From an uncultured Muribaculaceae bacterium (GTDB taxonomy: Bacteria > Bacteroidota > Bacteroidia > Bacteroidales > Muribaculaceae): 64,000 bases of DNA. The stretch lies in contig CAJTMM010000001.1 of NCBI GenBank assembly GCA_910577465.1, positions 1 through 64,000 on the forward strand, read 5' to 3'. The notes under the pieces are model-generated. The model was not told the DNA's origin, ran no database searches, and worked only from the letters and a program-made list of their open reading frames with translations. This document shows, in pieces, positions 51,340 through 61,728 of this stretch. How positions within the stretch are numbered: the stretch's first letter is position 1; every line of letters starts with the position of its first letter. Made by a program: the position numbers and the translations under genes.

Positions 51340-53271
51340 TTAGGCATCGATATTGGCGTAGTTGGCGTTTTCCTCTATGAAATCGCGGCGCGGAGCCACA
51401 TCCTCACCCATTAGCATGGAGAAGATACGGTCAGCTTCAGCGGCATCGCTAATATGCACCTGCTTGAGCAAACGGTGCTCGGGCGACATGGTGGTATCGC
51501 GCAACTCCTGTGCGCTCATCTCACCAAGACCTTTGTAACGTTGCACCTTGGTTTTCTCGCCGTACTTCAATATAAATTGTTGAACCTGTTGGTCAGTCCA
51601 GCAATATTCCTCAACCTTACCGCGCGTACACTTATACAACGGCGGTGTAGCCAAATACAAATATCCGTTTTCTATCACAGGACGCATGCGACGGAAGAAG
51701 AATGTCATCAACAGCGTGGCGATATGGCTACCGTCCACATCGGCATCGGTCATTATTATAATCTTGTGATAGGCAAGTTTGGAGATATTCACCTCTTTGG
51801 AGTCCTCCTCGGTTCCGATAGTGACACGCATGGCACGGAACAGACTGGTGATTTCCTGATTGTCGAATATCTTATGGTCCATAGCCTTCTCCACATTCAG
51901 AATCTTACCACGGAGCGGGAGTATAGCTTGGAACTGACGGTCGCGGCCCTGCTTGGCGGTACCACCTGCCGAATCACCTTCGACCAGGAACAACTCGCAA
52001 TCCTCAGCCGTACGGCTTGAACAGTCAGCGAGCTTTCCGGGCAGCCCACCGCCACTCAACGGCGACTTACGCTGAATCTTCACACGGGCATTGTATGCCG
52101 CATGACGTGCCTGCGCAGCGAGAATCACCTTCTCCACAATAGTCTTCGCCTGACGTGGATGCTCCTCAAGATAGTAACGCAATGCCTCGCTCACGGCAGT
52201 CTGTACCGCACCTATCACTTCGTTATTGCCAAGTTTGGTTTTGGTTTGACCCTCAAACTGCGGCTCCATCACCTTTACCGAAACCACGGCGGTAAGACCC
52301 TCACGGAAGTCATCGCTCGCTACATCTATCTTCACCTTTTCAAGCATCTTATTGTCTTCGGCATACTTTTTAAGGGTCGAAGTCAAGCCACGACGGAAAC
52401 CGGTGAGATGGGTACCACCCTCTATGGTGTTGATATTATTCACGAACGAGTACACATTCTCATTGTATGTGGTATTGTATGTCAACGCCACCTCCACAGG
52501 TATACCCTGACGTTCGGTATTGAGATGTATCACATCGTCGATAAGAGGTTCTTTATTGGAATCGATATATTCAACAAACTCACGCAAACCATCCTTGGAA
52601 TAGAACACCTCGCCGCGCGGCTCACCGTTTTCGTTTACCTCACGCATATCCTTAAGGGTAAGGGTGATACCCGCATTTAGGAATGCGAGGTCACGCAAAC
52701 GATTTGCCAGAGTGTTGTAATCATATACCGTAACAGTGAATATGCTCGAATCGGGCAGGAAGGTTATGGAAGTACCGGTATGGTCACTCTCACCTGCCAC
52801 GACAAGTTCCGTGGTGGGTTTGCCACAGGAATATTCCTGCACGTAAGCCTTGCCATCGCGATGCACTTCAGCCCGTAAATAAGTGGAAAGCGCATTGACA
52901 CACGACACACCTACACCGTGCAGACCACCTGACACCTTGTAAGAACCCTTGTCGAATTTACCGCCTGCATGAAGAACAGTAAGTACGACCTCAAGCGCAC
53001 TTTTATGTTCTTTTTCATGCATATCCACAGGTATGCCGCGTCCGTTATCAACCACAGTGATTGAATTGTCGGCATTAATGGTCACATCTATATGAGTAGC
53101 ATAACCGGCGAGAGCTTCGTCAATGGAGTTATCCACCACCTCATATACCAGATGGTGAAGACCTTTTACCGAAATATCGCCTATATACATGGCCGGACGC
53201 TTACGTACGGCCTCCAAACCTTCGAGCACCTGAATATTACTGGCGCTATATTCTTCTTCTTTTTCTGCCAT
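51340..53271 (-). CDS. gyrB: DNA gyrase subunit B
   Basis: A 643-residue GyrB. The GHKL ATPase shows EVVDNSIDEALAG, VVDNGRGIP and VSGGLHGVGVSCVNAL (near 113-128); the TOPRIM domain shows LVEGDSAGGTAKQGRDR (near 424-440) and IIMTDADVDGSHI (near 502-514); the tail has QRYKGLGEMSA. With GyrA it introduces negative supercoils using ATP. The length is that of the short GyrB type of Bacteroidales. A ParE function is possible but the start, IQVLEGLEAVRKRPAMYIGD, fits GyrB. Confidence 0.95.
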   Translation of the reverse strand: MAEKEEEYSASNIQVLEGLEAVRKRPAMYIGDISVKGLHHLVYEVVDNSIDEALAGYATHIDVTINADNSITVVDNGRGIPVDMHEKEHKSALEVVLTVLHAGGKFDKGSYKVSGGLHGVGVSCVNALSTYLRAEVHRDGKAYVQEYSCGKPTTELVVAGESDHTGTSITFLPDSSIFTVTVYDYNTLANRLRDLAFLNAGITLTLKDMREVNENGEPRGEVFYSKDGLREFVEYIDSNKEPLIDDVIHLNTERQGIPVEVALTYNTTYNENVYSFVNNINTIEGGTHLTGFRRGLTSTLKKYAEDNKMLEKVKIDVASDDFREGLTAVVSVKVMEPQFEGQTKTKLGNNEVIGAVQTAVSEALRYYLEEHPRQAKTIVEKVILAAQARHAAYNARVKIQRKSPLSGGGLPGKLADCSSRTAEDCELFLVEGDSAGGTAKQGRDRQFQAILPLRGKILNVEKAMDHKIFDNQEITSLFRAMRVTIGTEEDSKEVNISKLAYHKIIIMTDADVDGSHIATLLMTFFFRRMRPVIENGYLYLATPPLYKCTRGKVEEYCWTDQQVQQFILKYGEKTKVQRYKGLGEMSAQELRDTTMSPEHRLLKQVHISDAAEADRIFSMLMGEDVAPRRDFIEENANYANIDA

Positions 53272-53355
53272 TTAACTGACTTATTGATTGTCGTTAGTAA
53301 AACATTGCTTAAAGGCGCGTTACAACAGGGCAAAGCCACACCGCCAAAAAGCAAA

Positions 53356-53363
53356 CAAAGTTA
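53356..53363 (-). promoter_or_regulatory. -7 promoter element of gyrB
   Basis: Minus-strand TAACTTTG about 85 bp before the gyrB start. Confidence 0.5.
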
Positions 53364-53494
53364 CTAATTTTCCGTGGTATACGCAACACCGGCAACAAGC
53401 TTTTTCGTTAATTTTAACACGGATTCAGCACTATGACCGAAGCACGAAATCAAATATCCAAATGTGAAAAAATGCAAATTAAATACCCCAACTC

Positions 53495-53525
53495 TTGCAT
53501 ATCTAAAAAATACCCCTTACCTTTG
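53495..53525 (+). promoter_or_regulatory. Promoter of tRNA-Pro
   Basis: TTG (53495-53497), a 20-bp spacer and -7 element TACCTTTG (53518-53525), 18 bp before the tRNA. Confidence 0.65.
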
Positions 53526-53542
53526 CAACGCTTTTCAGAAAT

Positions 53543-53616
53543 CGGGGTGTAGCTCAGTTGGTTAGAGTACGCGTCTGGGGGGCGTGAGGTCGCTAGTTCG
53601 AGTCTAGTCACCCCGA
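53543..53616 (+). tRNA. tRNA-Pro (GGG)
   Basis: All arms fold: acceptor CGGGGTG with CACCCCG, D stem GCTC/GAGT, anticodon stem CGCGT/GCGTG with loop CTGGGGG (anticodon GGG), T arm with TTCGAGT loop, discriminator A. CCA is not encoded. Confidence 0.95.
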
Positions 53617-53623
53617 CTGAATC

Positions 53624-53658
53624 AGAGAGTCTGTGAATATTCACAGACTCTCTTTTTT
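53624..53658 (+). terminator. Rho-independent terminator after tRNA-Pro
   Basis: A perfect 30-bp inverted repeat (53624-53653) built on AGAGAGTCTGTGAAT and its complement is followed by a T run to 53658. Confidence 0.9.
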
Positions 53659-53735
53659 CTCCAAACTTTCCATCCCCGCGATGTGTTTAGAGTACATATT
53701 AACTCAACTATTCATTTAATATCTACTCTAACATT

Positions 53736-55436
53736 ATGGAATGGCTACTTGATACTTTCCGCAACAACCCGTCCATACCCATATTCCTCACTATCGGGTT
53801 AGGTTTCTGGATTGGACAATTGAAGTATAAGACATTCTCACTCGGCACAGTAACATCGGTTTTACTCGTGGGTGTGCTCGTGGGACAACTTGACATTGAA
53901 ATACCCGGCCCCATCAAAAACGTATTTTTTCTGATGTTCCTTTTTGCCATAGGATATAGCGTAGGGCCGCAATTCTTTCGTGCATTGCGTGGCTCGGGCA
54001 TCAAACAGGTAATCTTCGCAGTAGTAGTGTGTGTACTATGCCTTGTCACAACCATTGCCATGGCAAAAATCATGGGCTACAACGTTGGCGAAACTATAGG
54101 ATTGTTCTCCGGAGCACAAACTATTTCCGCAGTAATCGGCGTCGGTACCGACACAATGAGTGCGGTAGGCATGTCGGCAGCCGACAAAAAAGCCATGACC
54201 GATATCATTCCCGTTGCCTATGCCGTGACGTACGTATTCGGCACAATAGGTTCTGCATACCTGCTTGCCAACTTAGGTCCGTTAATGCTTGGTGGTCTCA
54301 AGAAAGTCAAAGCCGATACCGCTGCTCTTGAAAAAGAGATGAATGAAAGTTCCATTAAGGACGACCCGGCTTATATCACAGCCAATCGTCCGGTAGCATT
54401 CCGTGCCTATAAGGCAACATCCGACTTTTTCAAAACACCGCATTCCGTAGACGAAATCGAGAAGCATCTTGCCGGTCAAGGACGACGCCTATTCGTTGAA
54501 CGCGTACGCACCGACGGTAACATTGTATCGCCAACCCCCTCCACCATCATCAATCAAGGCGATGAGGTGGTTCTCAGCGGTCGACGCGAGTTTATCGTAG
54601 AAGATGAAAGTTGGATAGGACCTGAAGTCAACGACGCCGAACTGCTTAATTTCCCGGCTGAGCAAATCAACGTGATGATTACAAAGAAGACTGTAGCCGG
54701 AATGACAGTAGATCAGCTCCGTGGACAGAAATACATGTACGGTATATCCATCAAAGCCATTGATCGTGGCGGCGTTGCCATTCCGGTATTGGCAAAGACC
54801 ATGCTTGAACCGGGCGACACGCTCACCATCGTAGGATTACCCCAGGATGTCAACTCTGCAGCACCACAGATGGGCTACGTAGACCGTCCTACTACAAAGT
54901 CCAACCTTATACTTGTAGGACTTGGCATATTCATAGGCTGTATTATAGGCGTGCTATCGGTCAAGATAGGCAATGTTCCTGTAAGTTTGAGCACAAGTGG
55001 CGGAGCACTCATATCAGGACTCGTATGCGGATGGTTACGCTCCCGTCGCCCGTCATTCGGCGGCATCCCCAGTTCTTCGCTATGGCTCATGAACAACCTT
55101 GGTCTTAACATGTTTATCGCCGTAATAGGCATCACATCGGGGCCATCGTTTGTAAGCGGCATCGAACAGGTAGGCTTGTCCATGTTCCTTGTAGGCATCG
55201 TATGTACATCACTCCCCCTTATTCTCGGCGTGATTATAGGTGCCAAGATTTTCAAATTCCGTCCGGCTATAAATCTTGGATGCTGTGCAGGTAGCCGAAC
55301 CACCACCGCTTCACTCGGAGCTATACAGGAAGCTATCGGCTCAACCCTTCCTGCCATGGGCTATACCGTAACATACGCCATCGGCAATACCTTATTAATC
55401 ATGTGGGGCGTAGTACTCGTTCTCGTTATGGGTTAA
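53736..55436 (+). CDS. aspT: Aspartate:alanine antiporter
   Basis: A 566-residue membrane exchanger of the AspT/YidE family. About five N-terminal helices (FLTIGLGFWIGQL, VTSVLLVGVLVGQL and others) precede two RCK-C regulatory domains in the centre (about 195-370) and a second bundle of helices. The signature repeats GAQTISAVIGVGTD (near 126) and GCCAGSRTTTASLGAIQEA (near 516) are both present. It swaps external aspartate for internal alanine, and with AspD builds a proton-motive cycle. The aspD gene follows after 62 bp. Confidence 0.9.
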   Translation: MEWLLDTFRNNPSIPIFLTIGLGFWIGQLKYKTFSLGTVTSVLLVGVLVGQLDIEIPGPIKNVFFLMFLFAIGYSVGPQFFRALRGSGIKQVIFAVVVCVLCLVTTIAMAKIMGYNVGETIGLFSGAQTISAVIGVGTDTMSAVGMSAADKKAMTDIIPVAYAVTYVFGTIGSAYLLANLGPLMLGGLKKVKADTAALEKEMNESSIKDDPAYITANRPVAFRAYKATSDFFKTPHSVDEIEKHLAGQGRRLFVERVRTDGNIVSPTPSTIINQGDEVVLSGRREFIVEDESWIGPEVNDAELLNFPAEQINVMITKKTVAGMTVDQLRGQKYMYGISIKAIDRGGVAIPVLAKTMLEPGDTLTIVGLPQDVNSAAPQMGYVDRPTTKSNLILVGLGIFIGCIIGVLSVKIGNVPVSLSTSGGALISGLVCGWLRSRRPSFGGIPSSSLWLMNNLGLNMFIAVIGITSGPSFVSGIEQVGLSMFLVGIVCTSLPLILGVIIGAKIFKFRPAINLGCCAGSRTTTASLGAIQEAIGSTLPAMGYTVTYAIGNTLLIMWGVVLVLVMG

Positions 55437-55498
55437 CTGTCACTTCCTAATATAATCAGATTTAATTTTTCTTTCCCTTTAAAACAACCGAATATACA

Positions 55499-57139
55499 AT
55501 GAACAACCAAAATTCATCCGTAAATCCCGAAAATAAGGATTACGAACTGCGACTATCGAAAATGAGCCCGTTTGAAATCAAGAACGAACTTATAACCATG
55601 GCACAGGACGATGCACGCGAATCCACCGCCACGTTCCTCAATGCAGGTCGAGGCAACCCCAACTGGATTGCCACATATCCCCGCGAGGCCTTCTTCCTCC
55701 TTGGCAAATTCGGCATCAGCGAATGCCGTCGCGTTGCCGACAGCCCCATAGGCATAGCGGGTATCCCCTCAATAAAAGGAATTGCTGAACGCTTTAAAGA
55801 ATTCCTGGATGAAAACAAGGATGAGAATGGGGCTGACCTTCTGCGCGGCACATTCGACTATCTGGTGACCAAACATGATTTTGACCCCGACACTCTCGCT
55901 CACGAATGGGCGGAAGCAGTGGTTGGTGACCAATACCCCACCCCCGACCGTATACTACGAAGCACCGAAATCCTTGTGCAAGACTACCTGCGTATAGCCA
56001 TGGGCGGTAAGGACGATAAAACCGTCTATGATTTATTCGCCACCGAGGGCGGCACAGCCGGTATGTGTTATGCGTTTGACTCCATACAGGAGAACAAACT
56101 GATTCAGAAGGGCGACAAGATGGCTCTTATGGTGCCGGCATTCACACCCTATATTGAAATTCCGCAACTTGACAGATTTTCGTTTGATGTAATCAACATC
56201 AACGCCAACAAAGTACAGCACGATGGATATCACACTTGGCAATACCCACCCGAAGAAATCGATAAACTGCGCGACCCTTCCATCAAAGTTCTGTGCATCA
56301 CCAACCCGAGCAATCCGCCATCCTACACACTCGCCCCTGAGGTTCTCGACCAACTCGTAGACGTGGTGAAAAACGACAACCCCAACCTGATGATTATCAC
56401 CGATGACGTGTACGGTACATTCGTAAAGGATTTCCACTCACTGATGTACAAACTGCCGTACAACACCATGTGCGTATATTCATTCTCCAAATATTTCGGT
56501 GCTACAGGATGGCGTCTTGCCGTAATAGCTATACGTCAGAACAATGTATTTGACGACCTCATCGCCCGTCTACCCGAAGCCGACAAGAAAGACCTGCACA
56601 ACCGCTACTCCTCTCTGTCGCTCGAACCCGATAAAATCAAATTTATCGACCGAATGGTAGCCGATAGCCGAATGGTGGCTTTGAATCACACTGCCGGTCT
56701 TTCCACCCCGCAGCAAATGCAGATGTCGCTATTCGCCGGATTCTCGCTACTCAACGACGGAAGCTATAAAACAACCATGATGAACACCATCAAGGACCGT
56801 CTTGAAGCCCTTTGGAGCACCACCGGTTTCACACTGCTTGTCGACCCGTTGCGCGCAGGCTACTACTCTGAAATCGACATTATGGTATGGGCAAAGAAAT
56901 TCTATGGCGATGATTTTGCAAAATATCTGCAAGACAATTACGTACCTCTCGATTTCGTGATTCGCCTTGCCAACGAGACTGCCGTAGTATTGCTCAACGG
57001 CGATGGATTTGACGGTCCGGCGTGGTCTGTGAGAGCCTCACTTGCCAACCTCAACGAAGCCGATTACCTAAAAATAGGCACAGCTATCCGTAAGATTCTC
57101 GATGAGTACCATACCCGATACATGGCTCAGAAAAAATAA
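55499..57139 (+). CDS. aspD: Aspartate 4-decarboxylase
   Basis: A 546-residue PLP-dependent beta-decarboxylase that turns aspartate into alanine and CO2, often with transaminase activity. FLNAGRGNPNWIA (near 42-54) is the substrate-binding start, TNPSNPPSY (near 264) and ITDDVYGTF (near 299) bind the cofactor, and YSFSKYFGATGWRLAV (near 322-337) has the Schiff-base Lys. Its pairing with aspT means CO2 release and exchange consume a proton inside and drive energy or acid resistance. Confidence 0.92.
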   Translation: MNNQNSSVNPENKDYELRLSKMSPFEIKNELITMAQDDARESTATFLNAGRGNPNWIATYPREAFFLLGKFGISECRRVADSPIGIAGIPSIKGIAERFKEFLDENKDENGADLLRGTFDYLVTKHDFDPDTLAHEWAEAVVGDQYPTPDRILRSTEILVQDYLRIAMGGKDDKTVYDLFATEGGTAGMCYAFDSIQENKLIQKGDKMALMVPAFTPYIEIPQLDRFSFDVININANKVQHDGYHTWQYPPEEIDKLRDPSIKVLCITNPSNPPSYTLAPEVLDQLVDVVKNDNPNLMIITDDVYGTFVKDFHSLMYKLPYNTMCVYSFSKYFGATGWRLAVIAIRQNNVFDDLIARLPEADKKDLHNRYSSLSLEPDKIKFIDRMVADSRMVALNHTAGLSTPQQMQMSLFAGFSLLNDGSYKTTMMNTIKDRLEALWSTTGFTLLVDPLRAGYYSEIDIMVWAKKFYGDDFAKYLQDNYVPLDFVIRLANETAVVLLNGDGFDGPAWSVRASLANLNEADYLKIGTAIRKILDEYHTRYMAQKK

Positions 57140-57168
57140 ACTGCAAATACAATTTTTCAATTCTCTCT

Positions 57169-57207
57169 GAATCCCCCCGATGCCAAAATTCTGGCGCGGG
57201 GGGATTC
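57169..57207 (+). terminator. Strong hairpin after aspD
   Basis: GAATCCCCCCG and GCCA pair with TGGC and CGGGGGGATTC around a 6-base loop. No T run follows, yet its position 30 bp after aspD fits a terminator. Confidence 0.65.
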
Positions 57208-57304
57208 CTCGTCATATGCCGTACCAAACATTTTAACGTTTGCGTTGTTAATATTGTCGTAAGCTTGGATATATACAGCTAATACTTGTGTTAATAATAC
57301 ATAA

Positions 57305-57340
57305 TTGACAGCGTGTACTTCTGTATAATATCTACCTTTG
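57305..57340 (+). promoter_or_regulatory. Promoter of the RND efflux operon
   Basis: TTGACA at 57305-57310 and -7 element TACCTTTG at 57333-57340, 33 bp before the ATG of the adaptor gene. Confidence 0.5.
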
Positions 57341-57373
57341 AATCATAAAATCACATTCATCACCCAACAATCA

Positions 57374-58600
57374 ATGAAATACATAAGCAAATTTCTGGTG
57401 ATTCGTAAACGCACCGTATTGATATCCGCAGTCGTAATTCTGGCTGCCGTAGCCGTATATTTCGTAGCCAAACATTGGAACAAACCTGTCGAAGAACTTC
57501 CTGCGGTTGTAATCCAACCCGTCGTACAAGACGATGTGGAAATCTACGGAGAATACGTAGGTAGAGTCCGTGCGCAACAATTTGTAGAAGTACATGCCCG
57601 TGTCGAAGGATATTTGGAAAACATGCTTTTTGCCGAAGGAACTTACGTTGAAAAGGGTCAGACGCTATTCGTGATAAACCGTGGTCAATATAAGGCAAAA
57701 GCCGACAAAGCCGCCGCTCAGCTGAAGAAAGACGAAGCACAGGAACAACAGACTAAACGCCAACTCGAACGCATACGCCCACTATACGAACAGAATGCAG
57801 CCAGCCGGCTTGACCTTGACAACGCCATAGCCGCCTACGAGACGGCAAAAGCAGCCGTTGCCATGAGCAAAGCCGACCTCGCACAGGCGGAATTGGAATT
57901 AGGCTACACCACTGTGAAATCACCACTGTCAGGACAAATTAGCGAACGTCACGTCGATGTGGGCACATTGGTGGGACCCGGTCGTAAATCGCTGCTTGCC
58001 ACCATTGTAAAAAGCGATACCGTATTAGTTGACTTCAGCATGACCTCTCTTGACTACCTGAAAAGCAAGGAGCGAAAAGTCGATATCGGGCAAAAGGACG
58101 CCAACCGCTCTTGGCAGCCCAACGTAACCATTACGCTTGCCGACAATACTATATACCCATTCAAAGGGCTTGTTGACTTCGCTGAACCTCAAGTTGACCC
58201 ACGCACAGGTACATTCTCAGTACGCGCCGAGATGCCTAATCCCGACAGGGTATTATTGCCCGGACAGTTCACCAAGGTAAAACTTCTGCTTGATGTTCGC
58301 GAGAAAGCCACAGTAGCACCTTTGAAATCGGTTATAATTGAAAAAGGTGGAGCCTACATCTATGTTATGCGCCGCGATTCTACCGTAGAGAAACGATTTA
58401 TCGAACTCGGACCGGAGTTCAACAACAATGTAGTGGTGGAGCGCGGATTAGTCGCCGGTGAAAATATCGTTACCGAAGGTTACCACAAGCTCGTACCAGG
58501 CATGAAAGTCCGTGTGACCGATGCCATAAAAAATCCCGAGCCCAATGAATCATCTGACGAAACCGCGACCATACAAACACAGCCACAAACCAAGCAATGA
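57374..58600 (+). CDS. RND efflux periplasmic adaptor subunit
   Basis: A 408-residue membrane-fusion protein. An N-terminal membrane anchor (TVLISAVVILAAVAVYFVA, about 12-30) is followed by the biotinyl-lipoyl halves VEVHARVEGYLENM and TTVKSPLSGQISERHVDVG on each side of a coiled-coil hairpin (about 105-170), then beta-barrel and membrane-proximal domains. It bridges the inner-membrane pump and the outer-membrane channel. ATG 57374 is chosen because the upstream in-frame codons overlap the promoter. It overlaps the pump gene by 4 bp. Confidence 0.9.
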   Translation: MKYISKFLVIRKRTVLISAVVILAAVAVYFVAKHWNKPVEELPAVVIQPVVQDDVEIYGEYVGRVRAQQFVEVHARVEGYLENMLFAEGTYVEKGQTLFVINRGQYKAKADKAAAQLKKDEAQEQQTKRQLERIRPLYEQNAASRLDLDNAIAAYETAKAAVAMSKADLAQAELELGYTTVKSPLSGQISERHVDVGTLVGPGRKSLLATIVKSDTVLVDFSMTSLDYLKSKERKVDIGQKDANRSWQPNVTITLADNTIYPFKGLVDFAEPQVDPRTGTFSVRAEMPNPDRVLLPGQFTKVKLLLDVREKATVAPLKSVIIEKGGAYIYVMRRDSTVEKRFIELGPEFNNNVVVERGLVAGENIVTEGYHKLVPGMKVRVTDAIKNPEPNESSDETATIQTQPQTKQ

Positions 58601-61600
58601 AAGTAACATTTTTCATAGACCGCCCGGTATTTTCAGCGGTAATATCCATACTTATTATTATAATCGGGGTTATCGGATTGTCGATGCTTCCCGTCGACCA
58701 ATATCCGCAGATAACCCCTCCGGTAGTTAAAATCAGCGCCTCATACCCAGGAGCGAGTGCGCTCACCGTTTCCCAGGCTGTGGCAACTCCTATCGAACAG
58801 GAACTCAACGGCACACCCGGCATGCTCTACATGGAATCCACAAGCTCCAACTCCGGTGGATTCTCGGCTACTGTAACATTTGACATCTCGTCGAGTGCCG
58901 ACCTTGCTGCTGTCGAGATACAGAATCGTGTAAAACTTGCGGAATCGCGTCTGCCGGCTGAAGTGATTCAGAATGGCATATCCGTTGAAAAACAAGCTCC
59001 GAGCCAATTACTAACGCTCTGCCTTACATCCACCGACCCTAAATTTGACGAAATATACCTGAGCAATTTCGCCACGCTCAATGTTCTTGACCTACTTAGG
59101 CGCATCCCGGGGGTGGGACGCGTATCCAACATCGGTAGCCGTTATTATGCCATGCAGATATGGGTACAACCGGACAAGCTTGCCAACCTCGGACTTACTG
59201 TAGCCGATATACAAAAAGCGCTCAAAGACCAAAACCGTGAATCGGCAGCAGGCGTTCTCGGACAGCAACCTGTGGAAGGGCTCGATATCACCATTCCTAT
59301 AACCACACGCGGACGTCTGTCGTCGGTAAGTGAATTTGAGGATGTAGTGGTACGCGCCAATACCGACGGTTCTCTTATACGCCTTCGCGACGTGGCACGA
59401 ATATCGCTCGAAGCTCAAAGCTACAATACCGAAAGTGCCATAAATGGTGAAAATGCAGCCGTTCTCGCCATATACATGCTACCCGGAGCCAACGCCATGG
59501 AAGTAGCCCGCGAGGTAAAAAAGGCAATGGAGGAAATCAGCTCCAACTTTCCTGAAGGCATGAGCTACAACATTCCATTCGACATGACCACTTATATTTC
59601 CGAATCAATTCACGAAGTGTATAAAACACTTTTCGAAGCCTTGATTCTGGTAATTATAGTAGTGTATCTGTCACTGCAGAGCTGGCGTGCAACACTGATT
59701 CCACTTGTAGCCGTACCCATATCGCTGATAGGTACATTCGGCTTCATGCTCATGTTCGGTTTTTCCATAAATATGCTCACTCTACTCGGATTGGTACTCG
59801 CTATAGGTATAGTGGTCGACGATGCCATAGTGGTGGTAGAGAATGTGGAACGCATCATGCATGAGGAGCACCTTTCACCATACGAAGCCACAAAGAAAGC
59901 TATGGAGAGCCTTACAAGCGCCATCATAGCCACATCACTCGTACTTGCAGCTGCGTTTGTACCGGTAAGTTTTCTTGGAGGAATCACCGGACAGCTTTAC
60001 CGCCAGTTTTCGGTAACGATAGTAGTCTCTGTCCTGTTATCAGCTATTGTTGCACTGACCCTGAGTCCGGTCATGTGTTCGCTGATTCTCAGACCTGTAG
60101 ATCAAGACAAGAAGAAAAACATCATATTCCGTAAAATAAATGAATGGCTTGCCGCCGGTAACTTGAAATACATTGATATCATACGCAAGGCAATAAATGC
60201 CAAACGTCGCATAATCATAGCGTTTTGTGTGATGATAGGTGGCATATTCATTATCGGCAAACTCATGCCGAGCAGCTTCCTTCCGGTTGAGGACCAAGGT
60301 TATTTCAAAGTAGAGCTTGAGTTGCCGGAAGGAGCCACCCTGGACCGCACACGCATAGTCACCGAAAGAGCCGTAAGCTATCTCATGGCAAACCCGGCTG
60401 TGGATTACGTACAGAGTGTTGCCGGCAGCAGTTCACGTGTAGGAAGCAGCCAAGCGCGTTCTGAATTGACGGTCATTCTAAAGCAGTGGGGCGAACGCGA
60501 CGGACAGACAGTCGAAAGCATAATGTCGCAGGTCAAAAAAGACATGGCGGATTATCCCGAATGCAAGATATATCTGTCGACACCGCCTGTCATACCCGGA
60601 CTCGGAAGTTCCGGCGGCTTTGAGTTGCAACTTGAGGCCCGTGGCGACGCTACGCTTGACAACCTCACTGCCGCAGCAGACACACTCATGTACTATGCGT
60701 CACGACATAAGGAAATAACCGGACTGTCATCTTCGCTGCAATACGAGATACCACAATTGTATTTCGATGTGGACCGCGACAAAGTAAAATTTGCCGGAGT
60801 GCCGATGGCAGACGTATTCTCGACCATGAAAGCATATACCGGAGCTGTGTATGTCAACGACTTCAATATGTTCAACCGAGTGTACCGCGTGTACCTTCAA
60901 GCCGAAGCTCCTTACCGAGAACATAAGGAAAGTATCAATCTCTTCTTTGTGCGCGGTGCCGACGGTACCATGATTCCGCTTACATCGCTCGGTACCACCT
61001 CTTACACCACAGGACCGGGAAGCATACGGCGGTTCAATATGTTCAACAGCGCGGTGATTCGCGGAGAAGCGGCACGCGGCTATAGCTCCGGACAAGCCAT
61101 GGAAATCATGGAGGAGATAGCATCCGAACATCTGCCTGACAATATCGGAGTCGAATGGAGCGGGCTATCCTATCAAGAGAAAAAAGCCGGTGGACAAACT
61201 GCCGTGGTGCTATTGTTGGTATTCACGTTTGTGTTCCTGTTCCTGGCTGCCCTATACGAAAGTTGGACAGTTCCGGCGGCAGTACTGCTGTCCCTGCCTG
61301 TCGCTGCTTTGGGTGCATATCTTGGAGAATGGTTATGCGGATTGGAGAATGATGTCTACTTCCAGGTCGGTCTTGTAATGCTGGTGGGAATGGCTGCCAA
61401 GAACGGTATCCTCATCGTGGAATTTGCCAAAGAACAAACCGCCAAGGGCGTCGATGCCTTACACGCAGCCTTACACGCCTCAAGCCTTCGTTTCCGACCC
61501 ATACTCATGACATCGCTCGCCTTTATCCTCGGCATGTTGCCAATGGTTCTTGCATCAGGAGCAGCTTCGGCAAGCCGTCGAGCCATTGGCACAGGCGTAT

Positions 61601-61728
61601 TCTTCGGCATGATATTCGCCGTAACATTAGGCATTGTACTTGTGCCATTCTTTTACGTATTGATAATCCGTGGTGTGGCAAAATTCCGTCGCAATAGCCA
61701 CATGCCAAACAAATCCACACAATCATGA
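58597..61728 (+). CDS. RND efflux permease, AcrB-like (HAE1 type)
   Basis: A 1043-residue pump with 12 membrane helices and two large periplasmic loops. It starts FFIDRPVFSAVISILIIIIG and has GIVVDDAIVVVENVER (near 405-420), where the paired Asp residues in helix 4 carry the proton, and GMAAKNGILIVEFAKEQ near 930. It exports drugs, bile salts or other hydrophobic compounds by proton antiport. The operon order adaptor-pump-channel is the classical one. Confidence 0.95.
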   Translation: MKVTFFIDRPVFSAVISILIIIIGVIGLSMLPVDQYPQITPPVVKISASYPGASALTVSQAVATPIEQELNGTPGMLYMESTSSNSGGFSATVTFDISSSADLAAVEIQNRVKLAESRLPAEVIQNGISVEKQAPSQLLTLCLTSTDPKFDEIYLSNFATLNVLDLLRRIPGVGRVSNIGSRYYAMQIWVQPDKLANLGLTVADIQKALKDQNRESAAGVLGQQPVEGLDITIPITTRGRLSSVSEFEDVVVRANTDGSLIRLRDVARISLEAQSYNTESAINGENAAVLAIYMLPGANAMEVAREVKKAMEEISSNFPEGMSYNIPFDMTTYISESIHEVYKTLFEALILVIIVVYLSLQSWRATLIPLVAVPISLIGTFGFMLMFGFSINMLTLLGLVLAIGIVVDDAIVVVENVERIMHEEHLSPYEATKKAMESLTSAIIATSLVLAAAFVPVSFLGGITGQLYRQFSVTIVVSVLLSAIVALTLSPVMCSLILRPVDQDKKKNIIFRKINEWLAAGNLKYIDIIRKAINAKRRIIIAFCVMIGGIFIIGKLMPSSFLPVEDQGYFKVELELPEGATLDRTRIVTERAVSYLMANPAVDYVQSVAGSSSRVGSSQARSELTVILKQWGERDGQTVESIMSQVKKDMADYPECKIYLSTPPVIPGLGSSGGFELQLEARGDATLDNLTAAADTLMYYASRHKEITGLSSSLQYEIPQLYFDVDRDKVKFAGVPMADVFSTMKAYTGAVYVNDFNMFNRVYRVYLQAEAPYREHKESINLFFVRGADGTMIPLTSLGTTSYTTGPGSIRRFNMFNSAVIRGEAARGYSSGQAMEIMEEIASEHLPDNIGVEWSGLSYQEKKAGGQTAVVLLLVFTFVFLFLAALYESWTVPAAVLLSLPVAALGAYLGEWLCGLENDVYFQVGLVMLVGMAAKNGILIVEFAKEQTAKGVDALHAALHASSLRFRPILMTSLAFILGMLPMVLASGAASASRRAIGTGVFFGMIFAVTLGIVLVPFFYVLIIRGVAKFRRNSHMPNKSTQS

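Noticed and set aside
52102..52680. 192-codon frame opposite gyrB
   Set aside because: Antisense shadow of a conserved gene.
53543..53616. tRNA-Pro as the island attachment site
   Set aside because: It is 11 kb from the island edge with core genes between, and no 3'-end repeat of the tRNA was noticed.
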